A stretch of DNA of 64,000 nt from Callaeas wilsoni (taxonomy: Eukaryota; Chordata; Aves; Passeriformes; Callaeidae): the NCBI GenBank assembly GCA_013398955.1, contig VWPU01002097.1, positions 1 to 64,000 on the forward strand. The letters run 5' to 3'. Below, one piece after another: positions 12,001-25,240 of this stretch. Position 1 is the first letter of the stretch. Each line of letters starts with the position of its first letter. The translations under genes and the position numbers were made by a program. The notes beneath the pieces were generated by a model. The model saw only the letters and a list, made by a program, of their open reading frames with translations, had not been told where the DNA came from and did not search any database.

Positions 12001-15000
12001 TGCTTATGTCTCATTAATTCATCTGTCATAGTTGGAAGAAGTCTACTGCAATAAATTATGATTGACTTCTAATATCTGAAAACAGTGGTTTTGTACAACA
12101 TTCAGGTTGTATGAGAAAACAGCAGAAGTTAAAGAAATTATAAATGTTTTCATACAAATGTAGATAGTTTCAAACTGTTCTTTTTTTTACAGTTTAGGTA
12201 AAGTATCCATCAAGATACCTTAAAATATAATAGCTACTGTTACAGGCTGCAATCCACAGAATGAAGAGTTCCAGTCCTACTCTTTGCAAACATCAAGACA
12301 TGATAATTTGAATTCTGCAATTAACACCACAACTTTATTGTGTTCAGCATAACATTGGTTTTTGAAAATACATAAATAACTAGCATTTAAATCACATCAA
12401 TTTACTGAAAGCTAAGCTCTTGAACACCTTAAACATGTAATGCTACAGGGCTGTCTCTGTCAGGCTTAAATAGGAAGTGAGATGGGATGGAAAGTTACAA
12501 AGCACAAAATATTCTGAGCACTAAATACAAAGCACTAAATATTACTAGATTGCAGATAGGGAAGATGATTTCACAAGTGAATGGGCCTGTACTGCAGCAC
12601 ACAAGGAGACAGCCATGAGGAAGAGGTATCAGTGAATAACCAGTTCTCATCCAACACTCTTTGCAGTACCTCCTCTCCACCGATTCTGAAATCAGCTGGG
12701 CCTTCTCAACTGTAATATTTACAGGTTTGAACTTTGGACCCTCAGCATATGCAATATACATTTCTTTAAAAAGCTGGACATGAAAACCTAGATTAACATT
12801 CGTGCATGAGGAAAGAGAATAATCCCTAACCTAAAAAAGTGCTCTATTTCATTGTATGCTGTGTGGTATTATTGAAAAGTGAGACGGTGAAATTACCTTA
12901 AATGTCTCTGATCAGCTTTGGGGTGAACACACAATATGATTTTTGCACATTTGTGATTGTTTTCTCTGTACCCTCTGAATCTGCACCAAACTGAAAACCC
13001 TGAGGGCGAGAGTGTGTCTCACTGGTTTGGGTAAGCAGGTTTTCCTCTTTTCCTTTTGTCCAAGATAGGCACTAGACTATTTCCATATCCCTCACAAAGC
13101 CAGACTTGGGAAAGCGGGACTTGTGCCCCGCTCCTTTAGAGGCCAGAAGACAATCCTCATCTCTGGACAAGGAAAGTCGGTGTTCCCTCACTCAGGATCA
13201 CCACACCGGCATTTTGGCTTCAACTGTTCAAGACCACTGATCACTAAAAGAGCAGTGTCCCTGGATGCCTACCAAGCTAAGCTTCATGGCATGAGACTCC
13301 TAATTTTGCTTTAAATAATTTATCCGGTGTTTCTAGGGTAATAATAAAATCTCAGAAGGAAAAATATAGACTTTTAAAAATACTCAATTGGCTGACTAGA
13401 CCTATTTTATCAGCTATTTCTATAATTTCACAAATCTCCCAGACTAATGCAGCTTAATTAATAATATTGCAGGAAATTAGATTTGGGCATCTAATGTTCC
13501 AGAAGAGAAGATTTCTGAATAAAAGTAATATGTTTCTTTGAAAACTGTTTTGTACAATAAATTGTAGCAAATGATTTCTCCTATCTGGGAGTTTTCCTAT
13601 TACAACCTTCACAAGAGGATATTCCAGCAGTTCTAACCACCACCTTCAAGTACCTTTAAGGACACAACTCCAAGTTAGTGAAAACATAAAGGAAGGCAAA
13701 ATAATCTACTAACCCCAAATCCTGCTGGGCAAATACTGAAACATCCACAGATCCTATCTGCTTACGGGGCTACTATAGATAAGCAGTATCCAAAACCATT
13801 ATTTGACACCAAGAAATAAAAATGCAGACCCAGCTATTTTCAAGTTTGGTGTCAGGAGAAAGAGGTTGCAGAACTGGAAGTGAACGGGACAGTTTGCAGA
13901 GCTGTGTTTGATTAGAACTTTTTTTTTCTCCTCCACCCACCACCCTGGAGAAGAAAAGTAGCTCATTCAGAAACTGCTATAAGTCAGGGGTGGGAAAAGA
14001 ACAAGGCTAGAGCCTGACTAGAGCATCACTTCCCTGCTACAGCTATTTGAAATTGCAAATGTACACATTAAAAAAAAAAAAACCAAAACTATTTTTCTTT
14101 TGCAGACTAAAGGACCATCTCTGTTCTACTGGTACCTCAGGTCTGACTGACCCACCTTTAAGGTCAAGAGCATTTTTGCTAGAAGCTTGTCAGCTTTCTC
14201 ATTACCTTTGGTCAGGAGCTAAAATCTTGTGACTCTGATTTTACCTTGGAAGCATGGATACTGTAACATAAATATTTGGATTAAAATCAGTAGCCATGCA
14301 GAATACCCCCAATCTTATTTACTAGTTAAGTGCCAGATGTACATTCCACAGAGATATTTCCCTCTAATTGAAGATATTATTTTGATGAATGCACCATCAA
14401 GAATTTCACCTAATAATTATACTCCAAATTGTTTTAAAAAAAAGAGAGACACCTTAGGAGATAAAACCAATGACTGCATCTACATCAAAACCACTTATTT
14501 AATGTTTGGTATTTGAAAAGTGTCTTAAGCCCACTGTAACAAAAAATAAATTACTTTAATTCAACATCATCCACCTACTAATTATGTTGCTAAGATATTA
14601 ACAGGAAAGAATTTGGTTCTATGGCTCTTAAAAGCTCGATTGTTAAATTCATAATAATATGGGACCTGTCTTTCATTCAGCACAGAAAAATGAAAACCAA
14701 CAAACCCCAGATCTCTAAAATGAATATGTACAGTTGAGGAGCCTAGTTTACTGTCACTGAATTTTATTCTTTTCATTTTCAGTAATTGCAGCAAAATAGC
14801 TGCTCTTCAGGGACATATTAGGAAAAGAATAGTAATTAAGCTTAGGAAGGTATAATCTGTATAAAAATGAATTACAACTGACTCAGTCTAAAACTAATGT
14901 ATTACAGATTCAAATGAAAACCTAGCTGTGCCCTGTGAATAGCTTATTCAAAAACACTTCCAGATTTCTAGATGTCAGCTCTGTCACTTTGGGCACATTT

Positions 15001-18000
15001 ATTATCCTCTTCAAAATGTGTAACCCTTCAATGTGAAAAATGACATCACTGAGGAGTCAACACTTTCCCTTCCCTAAGGAGCCATGCCTGGGAATACAAG
15101 CAAAAATCCTAAAAACAGATAAATAGAAGCTTTCTTTATGAATGAGCCTGCACAGTTTATCAAGAGAACCACTTAAATGGCCCACATTACTTTAGCAAAA
15201 CACATAACCCAGCCAAAAGGAGAGAAATCAACATCCCAAGGGCTTTTAAAAGTTAGTTTTCCAGCACCAGATTTTGAATTGAAGGCCTTTATTAAAATTA
15301 AATAAATTCACTGATGAATAGTTCCTATACTTGCTTTCCAAAAAGTTACTAGCAAAAGGAGGACTAACAATTCATAAACAGTCAGGAGCTTTTCCACAAT
15401 ATGTTCTTGACGAAGCAAAGCAGTGAAACGTAGTTGGATGTATATTATGGGAACATCTCTCACACTCCAAAGAAACTGAACAAACCTATCTGTGGATTAT
15501 TAGAATATACATTATCTACCAAAATTTCATAAAATGGCACAAACATCATGAAAGGTACCATCATGTTCACTGGCCTTTACATTCCTGCGAGGTCAGAAGT
15601 GGTGTACTTCCAACTTCATATGACACTGGGAGAAAGGAAAGCAACATTCTTTCACCTCCAGTTTTAGGCCTTCCCTTTTTTATGGGATTAGAAACCCACA
15701 GCTTATTCTGTCAAGTCTAAATACTAGATTTATCATTAAAATTATTTCAGTCAATATTTGCACAGAAGAAAATAAAAGGGCTTTAAACAAACCTCTTGGA
15801 TTTCTTGGCTATAAATTATAAAACCAGAAATCAAATTAAACAGAAAGCAAAATAAAGCATGACCCTCCCTAATCACTAAATTATCTCTGGCAACCTGTAC
15901 AAATGGATGTATTTTGGAATGTTCCCAAAGCCAAGCTGTTGAAGCTAGCTTTCAAACAAGATATGAATTAGCTTGGCATGTTCCACCCTTGACTTAACCC
16001 TCAAGGATGTAGTCAAAAATTTACTAGACAAGCAGCGAGGGAAGCAAGAGCTGTGTCATTGTGAACAACTAATACAATTTCTTCCCTAGAATTTTGCAAA
16101 GCAATGCTCTCTGTGTAGGAAATTTAAGAAATAAAGCACATAAAATGCTCTACTACAGCCAGAAAAATGTCTTGTGAGATGATATTACTGCTTAATTTTA
16201 ATTGAAAGTTTTATTTTTATGATTATCATGTTACATTGCATTCTGAGCATCATGCACTATTTTCAACTTGCATCTTTCAGTGACGTGAAAATTCTGTGTA
16301 CAAAGATTAATAAACCAGTAGAGAAAACAGTTGAGAACAGCTTCTAGGATACAGCCCTAAGACTTAGAAAATGCATGATATTGTGTATGAAATTATTGCA
16401 AGCAAGTAGGGGTAGTAAAGATTTACTATCATACTAGTAATACTGGTTTTAATTACTCAAAGGACATTTGCAGCAGAATTGTCTGAAAATGAAGAGACCT
16501 GAAATTCTGTGCAGTAACATTCTGCGCTATGGATACACACACAGAACAGCTCTGGGTCCCTTAATGCTGACGGATAAGACACTGGCATAGTTCCAACCTG
16601 ACACACATGGGCATCCATAACAGCATGTCCTGGAAAACAAGCAGTTGGTTTGCAGAATGCAGGACTAGAGAAGATCTACCTTCTGTAGAATGCAAGACAG
16701 TAAAAGAGGTTTAAAGTATAATATAACAAGGAGTCCATAAAGTACTCTTAGTTTTATTTATTAAACACTTGGCAGTGGATATCAAATGCTGGAGTATATC
16801 ATGAGTGGTTTGACTGCATCACTTATTTGTAGTGCAATACAAAATGAGAAACATGCCCCAGCTCCTTATTGTATGTTAATATTAAATCATTACACATGGC
16901 AGCTGTTTTGTGTTCCATGTGGTTTTCAGTTTCTTGCTGACAGGTGTCCAAATCAGAGAAACTATCCCCACATGTAGTGGCAGCTGGCCACACTGTCATC
17001 TCTGAGATACCAGAAGTGAATAAAGAAGCAATTTGTATACTGGAATGATTAATATAATCATTAGCTGGCTCTCTGTTTGGTTTGAAAATGAAGCGGAATT
17101 TAGGCTCGTGTATTTTTAAATGTTCAAGAAAACGAGTCTTTCTCAAAGTACAAGCAGGCCCTTGGTTTTGTATGGGGGAAAAAAAAACCCCAAACCTCCT
17201 GATAACCACTTGAAATATTTGGTCAAAAAATGACATAATTTACATTGTTTTCCTTTAGCTTATTAACCTTTCCATAACACGACTGTGCTCAAGTTGGGTA
17301 GCCCTATCATTGCAAGAGTTCATTATAGTATGCAAACACACCATATCATTCCTACATATCCAAATCCAGATTGTGATCTACCTTTGGAGATAGTAGTAAT
17401 TTTTCTGATAATAAGTGAGAACAGTTAGAAGAAGAAAGAGGTTTAAATTAGAAAGTAGCAGTAGGTCAAACATGTATTGTCATGTTTTTACCTCACATGC
17501 GCCGGGCACGCAAATCAACAATATTATTTTCCGTTGCCTTTTGTAGCTTTTGTAGCAACAGCCTATTGCACAAGAACTGCTGCTATGCCCTGAAAGATGT
17601 AACGCAGCACCACTTGCAACTCCCCATAAGAGAGAAGGTGAACCCCGGGGCCTGGTGGGACCCCCAGACGGTGCTGTCCTTGTGACCAAGTGGTGAGATG
17701 GCATTGCAGTGACAAAAGGGACAGACCTCGACTGGCCTTATAGAAACAGAGCTCAGTGAAGGAACAGGGGCTGAAGAGAAAACCTCAGACTGCTTCACTG
17801 GGCAGCCCTACCCAACATGATGTCTGCCCAACACGCCACAATCCAAGCTTTTCCAAAGCTTCAAATTAGAAGAGAGAAGTTGAAGGCCAAATGGGCTTCA
17901 AGTCATACAGACGCTCCTCCGTTTTTCCTGTTAACTTCCAGGCTTTAAAGGGTTTAGCAAACTGTTAACCATCTTGGTTGCAGTCTCAGTCTCTTAAGAA

Positions 18001-19239
18001 ATTCTAAACCTGATATTGCAGAAAGGCATAGGATATTTCATCCTCACACCTGCTAACCCTGGAGGGAAATATCTTTAAAACAATCTTCTGGGAATGCTTA
18101 AAAAAAAATAAAAAAATAAAAAATCCTTAGAGCACATTCCCAAGAAATTTTAGCAATCTTCAAGCAGTACTGTGCCTTTGAAAGAAAAGGAAGCAAAAAC
18201 CCCTAGCAAAAAAAAAAAAGGCAAGTTAATTCAAAGCATATTTTGAAGTATCAGATGTGCTCAACTGTAGTAACTTTTGCTTCTATCACATAAAGTTACA
18301 GTTGATCAGGTCCATCAATATGCACATTTAAAAAAAAATCTAAGCAAAAAACTAGATTACTTTTTATTTTAAGTGGTTACAAGAGAAATAAGTGGGTTCT
18401 TTTTAAACAGCAGTTCTAATTTTGCGGATAGGTGTATGCATAAGAATTAATGAATTCTGATTATCTGTAGTGCACTGTGAATGCAGTTCTCTGTTTAAAA
18501 TTACCTTTCAAAATATACAGAAATTTCTACTACTGCAGTTCACAAAATAGGCTACTTTTTTACTCAGCATTATCTTTAGAAATTACATATATTTACTATT
18601 CTGAGGAAGTTTTAATTAAAAGGTACCTACATTTATAACCAGCATTGAGGAATCTACTAAATATGTCAGGAGCCCAAAATTACATAAATGGTGCTCAGAT
18701 GCATACTATTTACAGACCATTTCTAGTCAGAGAAGGGAGAAGCAGGTCTCCCTTTTTTCCTGAGTAGCTGCTGAGGCAGATGGATGACACATGCAGGAAG
18801 CTCCTCCGTGGCATTACATTCCTTCCCTCAATCCAGTGTCAGCTAGAGCTACATCAGGAATCATTCCTCAGTATGCTATCAGCAATTTAGTACAGAAATC
18901 AGCATTTCTGCTACAGACACACCCTATTTGACCTGATGAAATCACAGTCCCACAGTGCTTGCTGTGTCTGTGCCTTACAAAGAGATAAATCACGTACCTA
19001 CATAAGACAGAAAGGAGCAAGCTCGGAAGGGAATTGCTCCTCAGTAGCCAAAGTCACGTGCTGATAAGCAATCCAAAACTCTGGTTTTGGATCCATATGA
19101 AACCAAAGAGAACAGATGCAGAATCCACTGGTCTGGCAATAAATCTCCCCTGCCCCCAGCACTGTGGTTGGCTTTATTGAACTGGCTCCCTTAGAAGTTC
19201 ACAGCTGCCCCCCGAGCCCGACCTTCAACCTTCTGCCCG
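9061..19239. other. Non-genic DNA, nothing clearly recognised
   Basis: About 10 kb of mainly unique AT-rich sequence. The longest frame is 137 codons at 16823-17236 on the minus strand; its product has no recognisable domain and a composition expected of random frames. Somewhat more GC-rich patches lie near 11.34-11.64 kb and 17.48-17.80 kb without a recognisable gene. A-rich runs occur near 14.07 and 18.10 kb, and a small three-copy direct repeat lies at 12502-12541. Confidence 0.5.
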
Positions 19240-19610
19240 AGTTGGTGTAGCAAGTATATTAACATTTGCACTTTTAGTGCACATCAGCAGTTCTTATATT
19301 TTATTTTTATATTTTGGGACTTACTCTTTTCTCTTTCAAGCAGAAGCATATCTGCTGAACGTGCCATAACCATTCAAGCAATTATTGCTGCCCCACTCAT
19401 GAGTATGTCCTGAAAAGGGGTACTGATGCTTGGCATGTTTAACATCATAGATCAGACTCAATTCAGTGAGAACAGCCTGTTATGTGATTACAGGAAGCCC
19501 ATTCCTATGGGCCACTGAGAACACGATGTGCAAATGCAAATCAGAATTTAAAAAATATTCGCATCAAATGAGGAAAAAGTTCTATAATTTATTTTAATTA
19601 ACAAATGGAT
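19240..19610. promoter_or_regulatory. Candidate regulatory block with octamer site
   Basis: A non-coding block containing a perfect POU octamer ATGCAAAT at 19534-19541, overlapped on its 5' side by a second TGCAAATG half. Flanking words such as TAATTT and TTAATTAAC are homeodomain-like. POU factors are known to bind such octamers, but site presence alone is weak evidence. Confidence 0.18.
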
Positions 19611-20890
19611 ACCCAGAAAAGACTGCTGACTCTTCCCAGTGCCCCCACCCTCGACAATGAAAACAAATGCACAGGAAACAAGAGTACACTTTCTATCCTC
19701 GCTGTTGATACAGAATCCTCACAGATATAGAATTTGAGGCAGAATAGTGAATCTTGCAATCCCTAGTCCCAAACAATCTGAGCAGGTTTCAGGCTACCTG
19801 ACCACATCCTATATATATGATGATGTTTCAATTAAGAATGTTTTTGTTTTTTTTTTCCAGGAGCACAACTCTGGTTTACCTGACCAAGCTGGAGAAGCTC
19901 ACAGCACTACTTACTGAGGAGATACTCCTTTTTTTGTTATTACAAAGTTATCTTTGTGCTTTCATAATGGCATTACACTTACCTGTATATATCATTAGTA
20001 ACCATTTAAAAGTATTAAAGAAAAAGACATGACTAAATAATCTATTTTACATAAATCTATTGGTCTGTTTATTTAAACTGATTGGCAATATAAAGTGATT
20101 CTGAACTATAAATATTTTTTTCCCATTCTGAGCATAGCACTCACTCTAATTTTGTTTGCAGTACAACAATTATCCCTCTCTATCCCAGCATATGTGTTAA
20201 AGCATATTTTTTCTCTGTACATGAAAATAGCTACTTAACTTTCTACTTTCGATGAATGCATAATTCAAAATTGTTTACTAGATGTTTTATACTGGTTCTC
20301 TGTGACCAGGAGAAGAGATTTAAGCAACAGTACAAGGAAATTAATCTTTAGACTCAGCCTGCCGTTTTAAAATACCCCAATATATCTCTATTAGGCCAAA
20401 GTCAAAAGTCAACAGAAGTGCAGTCTGCGTAACCTCCTTATTCCTACATTAATCAAATCTCATCCTGCTTAATTTTCTTCTTGGAATAGGAAAAAAGTGA
20501 AATAAGAGAGAAGCTAAAGAAAAAAGAAAAAAGAGATGATTACACAAACATACACTTCAAGGAGATAGATCCTCTGTAGCTACACTGTTGAAAAATATTC
20601 AATAAAATAAGGTAGGATAATGCTTTCTTTATGTAAAGGAAAGATCAGTCACATTAATGAAATAGCCAAATGGAACCTTCAGGCCTAATGTAGTAAATCT
20701 CCAGTAAACTCCAATTAGTATTGAAGTAATAAGCCTGGAAATGATTTTTCTCCCTTTAAGTACTGCACATACTTACGGGAATTTTTGAAAAAAAAAAAGA
20801 GCTTGGATGACTTGGATGCCATCAAGGCTCAGGTCTTTAGATAGCTAAATTCATCATTTAAACATACTGCATAATTCAAGAATCATCTTT

Positions 20891-20936
20891 AAAATAATAA
20901 ACAAACCCAAACCAACAACAAACAACCCACACACCG
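20891..20936. repeat. A+C low-complexity tract
   Basis: Irregular AAC and CAAA units over about 45 bp, nearly free of G and T. It is the same kind of tract as at 6181-6280 and has no coding meaning. Confidence 0.7.
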
Positions 20937-21070
20937 GTAAATCAGGACCATAACGTTGACCCTGGGAATGGTGCCATTTGATGGTCACTTTAAAGCTAGC
21001 AGTGCCTTTCACTGACAAATAAACATTATCCAGGAGCAGAGAAGTCACTGATGTAAATGGAAGTCTTCAA

Positions 21071-21120
21071 CAAAACAAAATAATAATATTACAAAACAAA
21101 CAAACAAACAAAAAACAAAA
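21071..21120. repeat. CAAA simple repeat
   Basis: Consecutive CAAA units with flanking AACAAAA variants over about 50 bp. Confidence 0.75.
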
Positions 21121-24100
21121 CAGAAATCAGCAGCCATGTTGTACTAGTGCTTTGTGAAATAGTGTATAAATCTACTAAAATTATCTCTGCTGAAGACAGG
21201 GTTTTCAAAAAATAATTTGTGCAAAATGAATTTTTGAAAACTTTGTTAATTAAGGGTATTTTAAACTGTCAAAATTTGTAACCAAATGGTGTTCACATTC
21301 TAGTAGGTAATTGCTGTCGATTTTTGACAAATACTGTACTGAATATTCTTTACCACAAGTGAACCTAGGATCTAATTCCAGCTGCATCAAGTGATGGTGA
21401 AACTGGAAGACAGAGATGATAACCACTCTCTTTCACACATTCCTACTCCATTCTCATATCTGTAACACAAAGGTGGAGAGAAATCCTAGATTAACCTGGA
21501 TCAGAGACAAAATCTTATGGAATTCATAGGAATCACAATGTCATCCCCAGGTCTGGGCTTGAAGTCTTAAGTTGAGAGGCTGAACTCAAGATGCGGCTAT
21601 CCTTTTTAACTAACTATTCTGCACAATTTTGCACAACACAGAACACACCCACACAACAAACGCAGTAAACAACCCAATAAATCACCTAATACCTTTGATC
21701 AGTAAAATAAATAATAAAGGTTCCTTCCCTTGCCTTTGGTTTCTTTCCACATGCTCACCAGTAAATCAGAGCTAATGCAAAGAAAAGACTGCCCAAGAAA
21801 ATCTGCCCCCAGAAGGGACAAAGAGGAGTCTATACATTCTTCCCAAGACATCCCCTGTAGGAGGCTTTCCACCTTTCCATGGATCTTGCCATAAAAGCAC
21901 TCCGGTCACAGACCAGAAGAATAAAACAGTAGCTGTTTACCTCTTCCCAGCTGCTCTAATAATTTAATTTTTTAGATAGTATAGACTGAAAACCAGTCAT
22001 TGCACTCCTTTATCTGCTTCTATAGACATGTTTAACACTGAAAGGAAAACGGGTTTGACTCTTGCTGCTCCTCGGCACCTCGTGTTTATGCCAGCTCACT
22101 ACTGCGTTCCTCCAAAGACCTGGGCACTCACAGATTGCATTTTTATGTCACTGTGATTTACAGATTGCAAGGAGGACAATTACATAACTGTTTACTTAAA
22201 CTCATAATTTCTCGGAAGCCCTACACAATCCTTTTGTTATCATAATCTCCAACGGGCATAAGTAGCATGGATATATCATGGCGTGAAACTGGATATAGCT
22301 GACTTTGCCTGTCTGACTGGTGACTTACGGAGCCCTGCATGTCTGAACTTCTGGGAAACAGCTGCTGGTCCCACACTGAAATTAGAACATTTGAGCTCGT
22401 CTGATTTATGTTAATTCCCGTGGGAACAGCGACATGAAAAATGAACACCACTTGTAAATAAAGTACCAGTTCTCTCAGCGGTGAAAAAAAATATATGAAA
22501 TAATCTATTTCAGTGCACACTGATCTATTTACCACCTTGCTACACTGAAACATAGTGCAATGGTTATCATAAAAAAATGGAGCCTTGAGTATACAGCTAT
22601 TCAAAGGTTCTCTGTCCCTATCTTGCCATTATTTGAAGAATTAGTTTGCAATAATTATTGGGCTGGTTTTGTTTGAAGAAGAAATATTTTGATGTCATCA
22701 GGTGTGAGGGAAGTGAGCAGAAATGAAGTTTATGTAGAAAAAGACAAGGAATAGGAAATAACGTTCAAGTGACCCAATTGTCAAGGAGTGCATATTCTCC
22801 AAAAACTAGAAGCCATTACAGTTTATCTAGTTCTGATTGCTCAGCCTGACAGGTCAAACATTTGAAATCTGCTTTTTTAACATACTGGGCTCTCATGGGA
22901 TACTCCACACAACATTATATTGTCCACAGATCAAAGCTGTTATTCATAAGACCAAAACCAAGGCGGCTGGAAATGACTCCTTAAGGATTTCGTAGTTTTC
23001 CTGTAGATGAGAAGAATAATCCCTCCAAATACTTAGTGTACTCGCATAAAGCGGTTTAAGCAAAGCAATCAGTTGTCTCTGAGACCAGACTGGATCATAC
23101 GGTAGCACAGCTGAGATACTGCTCAGACATGCACACATAACAGCGGTGATGTCTTACGTCCAGTGACCTTTTATCATTCAGCATTTGTTACTTCTGAAGC
23201 ACTAGCAAGAAAATCTCTAGCAAAAAGTCTTTAAGTTTTACCTTACAAGCACAGACAGCCTTTAATTGACTCTGGAGATCCTGCTGCTTGAGTTACATGA
23301 GGTAGCAGAGCACAGGCAGGATTACTTAACAAGAAATTACTCTTAATTTAAGGAACTTTTCTTCATGACAAAGTCCTTTGCTAGGCCAGCTTCCTCCAGT
23401 GGAGGAAAGAAGAACAATCAATGTGTTTGCAGCTACAGGTAGAGCTATTTCAAAGGACAGAACACTTACAGACTCTTACTATTTTTTGTTTCCTTTTGAG
23501 TTTTCCAGATCAGGGCAAAAACTGCTTCCTGGCCCCCAGGTTTGCTGTTGTCAAAATTTCATTTCATTTGTCACCTTCATATTTGAAAAGAGATAACATA
23601 TACAGAAGAAATCTACAATAGTACATTTATGAAAATTGCAGATTGCTTACTTAAGGAACTCCATGAAGAGCTCTTAGTTGTTGTATCTAAAAGTTGAAAG
23701 TGACAGATAATTTTATTTTGCTGTGTAAATGCTAATACAGAAATGACCACTGAAGCCAAAAAGCAGGAACTGACAGTGGTACCTTCATAAAATGTGCTGA
23801 TATACTACAATGATTAAAAAATACCTTCCCCCCCCCAAAAAAAAGTATAAAACTGACTGAATACCTCTGCATTGTGTAGCTCTTGGGATGAGACTTTGTT
23901 GCAGGCACAGAGTGACCTGAATTTAAATTTTGATGTGTTCTGGCACAGCATAATTTGAAAACCTAGTTGACTAATCTGCAATGGCATGACTGCAAACAGC
24001 TCTGAAAAGGAAGGAAGAAAAGATGGCTTTGCCAAAGGACTGAGGAAACCTACGAATATCAAAGGACTGAAGCAAGGGCAAGGGAACAAGATACAGCACT

Positions 24101-25216
24101 TCATGCAGATGTTTCATTAATGATTGCCAATCCAATTGTGTCCCTCCTCAACGTGCTAAAGGAGATTAAAGACTTTACTACCGTCTTCAGGGTTTGGAGG
24201 TAAATTAATGTGAAATAGGACTTATTGGAACTGGGAATTGGACTAAAACAAAACCTAAACAGAGGGAAACTGCTATCAATAAAGGCTATTATTAGCAACT
24301 GAAATTTTGATTTTTAATTTTGGTAATTTTTTTTCAATAACTGCACTGACTGAGGAGAATAAGGAACAGAACACATTTGCTGGAAATAAAGCTAAACAGA
24401 AAATAAGAAGAATCTACTGTCATTTAAAATCTTAGTTCCCCAATTTTTCTCAAAAATGTAGGAATGGCAAGATGTAACACAACTACTTGGTTATTTTAGG
24501 ATGTAAAGCATGAGAGAATCATTGGAGTACAGTATTATTTTGAAATACATAATAATAATTTGTAACCTTATTTTAATATTGACATGCTTTCCTCTTCAGA
24601 ATTTCCAGGAAAAGAAAGGGGAGAATGTGGGAGGCAGAACAGACACATATAAGCCATACAAACACTCAATTCACCTCTGTCTCACTACCCACATACTACT
24701 TTTTATGGTTTCCCTGAAATTACATTTCATACTTCATGATGTCAGCTTTCCGACCTCTAAAAGTTGTATAAAAGGGGTTTTTGCCTTTCGCATTTTGAAA
24801 ACTCTTAAAGGAATATTTCTTAGACCATTAGTACAAGTTCTTATTCTTTTTCTCTGGGTGCATCCACTTAAAAACTACATAAATGTTGAAGTACCTCACA
24901 GTCATCATGATGCTGTTCCCAGGCACAGATGGCTTCCTTACTTTTATCCATAGAAAAATTCCTCAGGAACTCAGAATCACAGAATTACGAGATAAATGCC
25001 TCCAGAAGCTTAATTTTGAGCCTTTGTGTCAGCACTGATTTTGAGGGAATGCATTTTGTGCTTGGCTGTCACATGTGGCATCCTCTGGCTGATGAAGCAT
25101 TCCAGTCAGCAACAAAGTTGCCTTATACATATATTACCTGTTAAGCTAATAGTTATCTACTTTTTTTGGTAAGTAGCATAACAATTCTCCCTCCAGTAAC
25201 TAGCCCAGAAGAACAG

Positions 25217-25240
25217 TAATTAGAGCTTATGCTCTAATTA
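25217..25240. repeat. Perfect 10-bp palindrome with TAATTA cores
   Basis: TAATTAGAGC is followed by the four-base spacer TTAT and then by its exact reverse complement GCTCTAATTA. Flanking bases add partial matches on both sides. Each arm carries TAATTA, the core bound by many homeodomain proteins. The word GCTTATGC, which spans the spacer, occurs again just after it at 25243-25250. Function is not shown. Confidence 0.6.

Larger units (their letters stand above)
19611..25216. other. Non-genic AT-rich DNA
   Basis: No gene recognised. Frames up to 147 codons (24510-24953, plus) have no recognisable domain and a hydrophobic, AT-driven composition. There are two A/C-type simple tracts near 20.9 and 21.1 kb. 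A splice-donor-like CAG/GTAAGT is present on the minus strand at about 19.98 kb, without a good partner acceptor. Confidence 0.5.

Noticed and set aside
16823..17236. 137-codon minus-strand open frame
   Set aside because: No motif, no good splice borders, and composition like the surrounding non-coding DNA.
19860..19982. Exon-like plus-strand segment after a long T tract and CAG
   Set aside because: No adequate donor, and the peptide becomes a low-complexity Leu/Phe run.
24510..24953. 147-codon plus-strand open frame
   Set aside because: No recognisable domain, hydrophobic AT-driven composition, and a length expected among the longest random frames of 64 kb.
24965..25010. Possible CR1 3' end around CAGAATCACAGAATTAC
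   Set aside because: Only a few words resemble CR1 and the following GGAAGGGACC-type phrase is missing.
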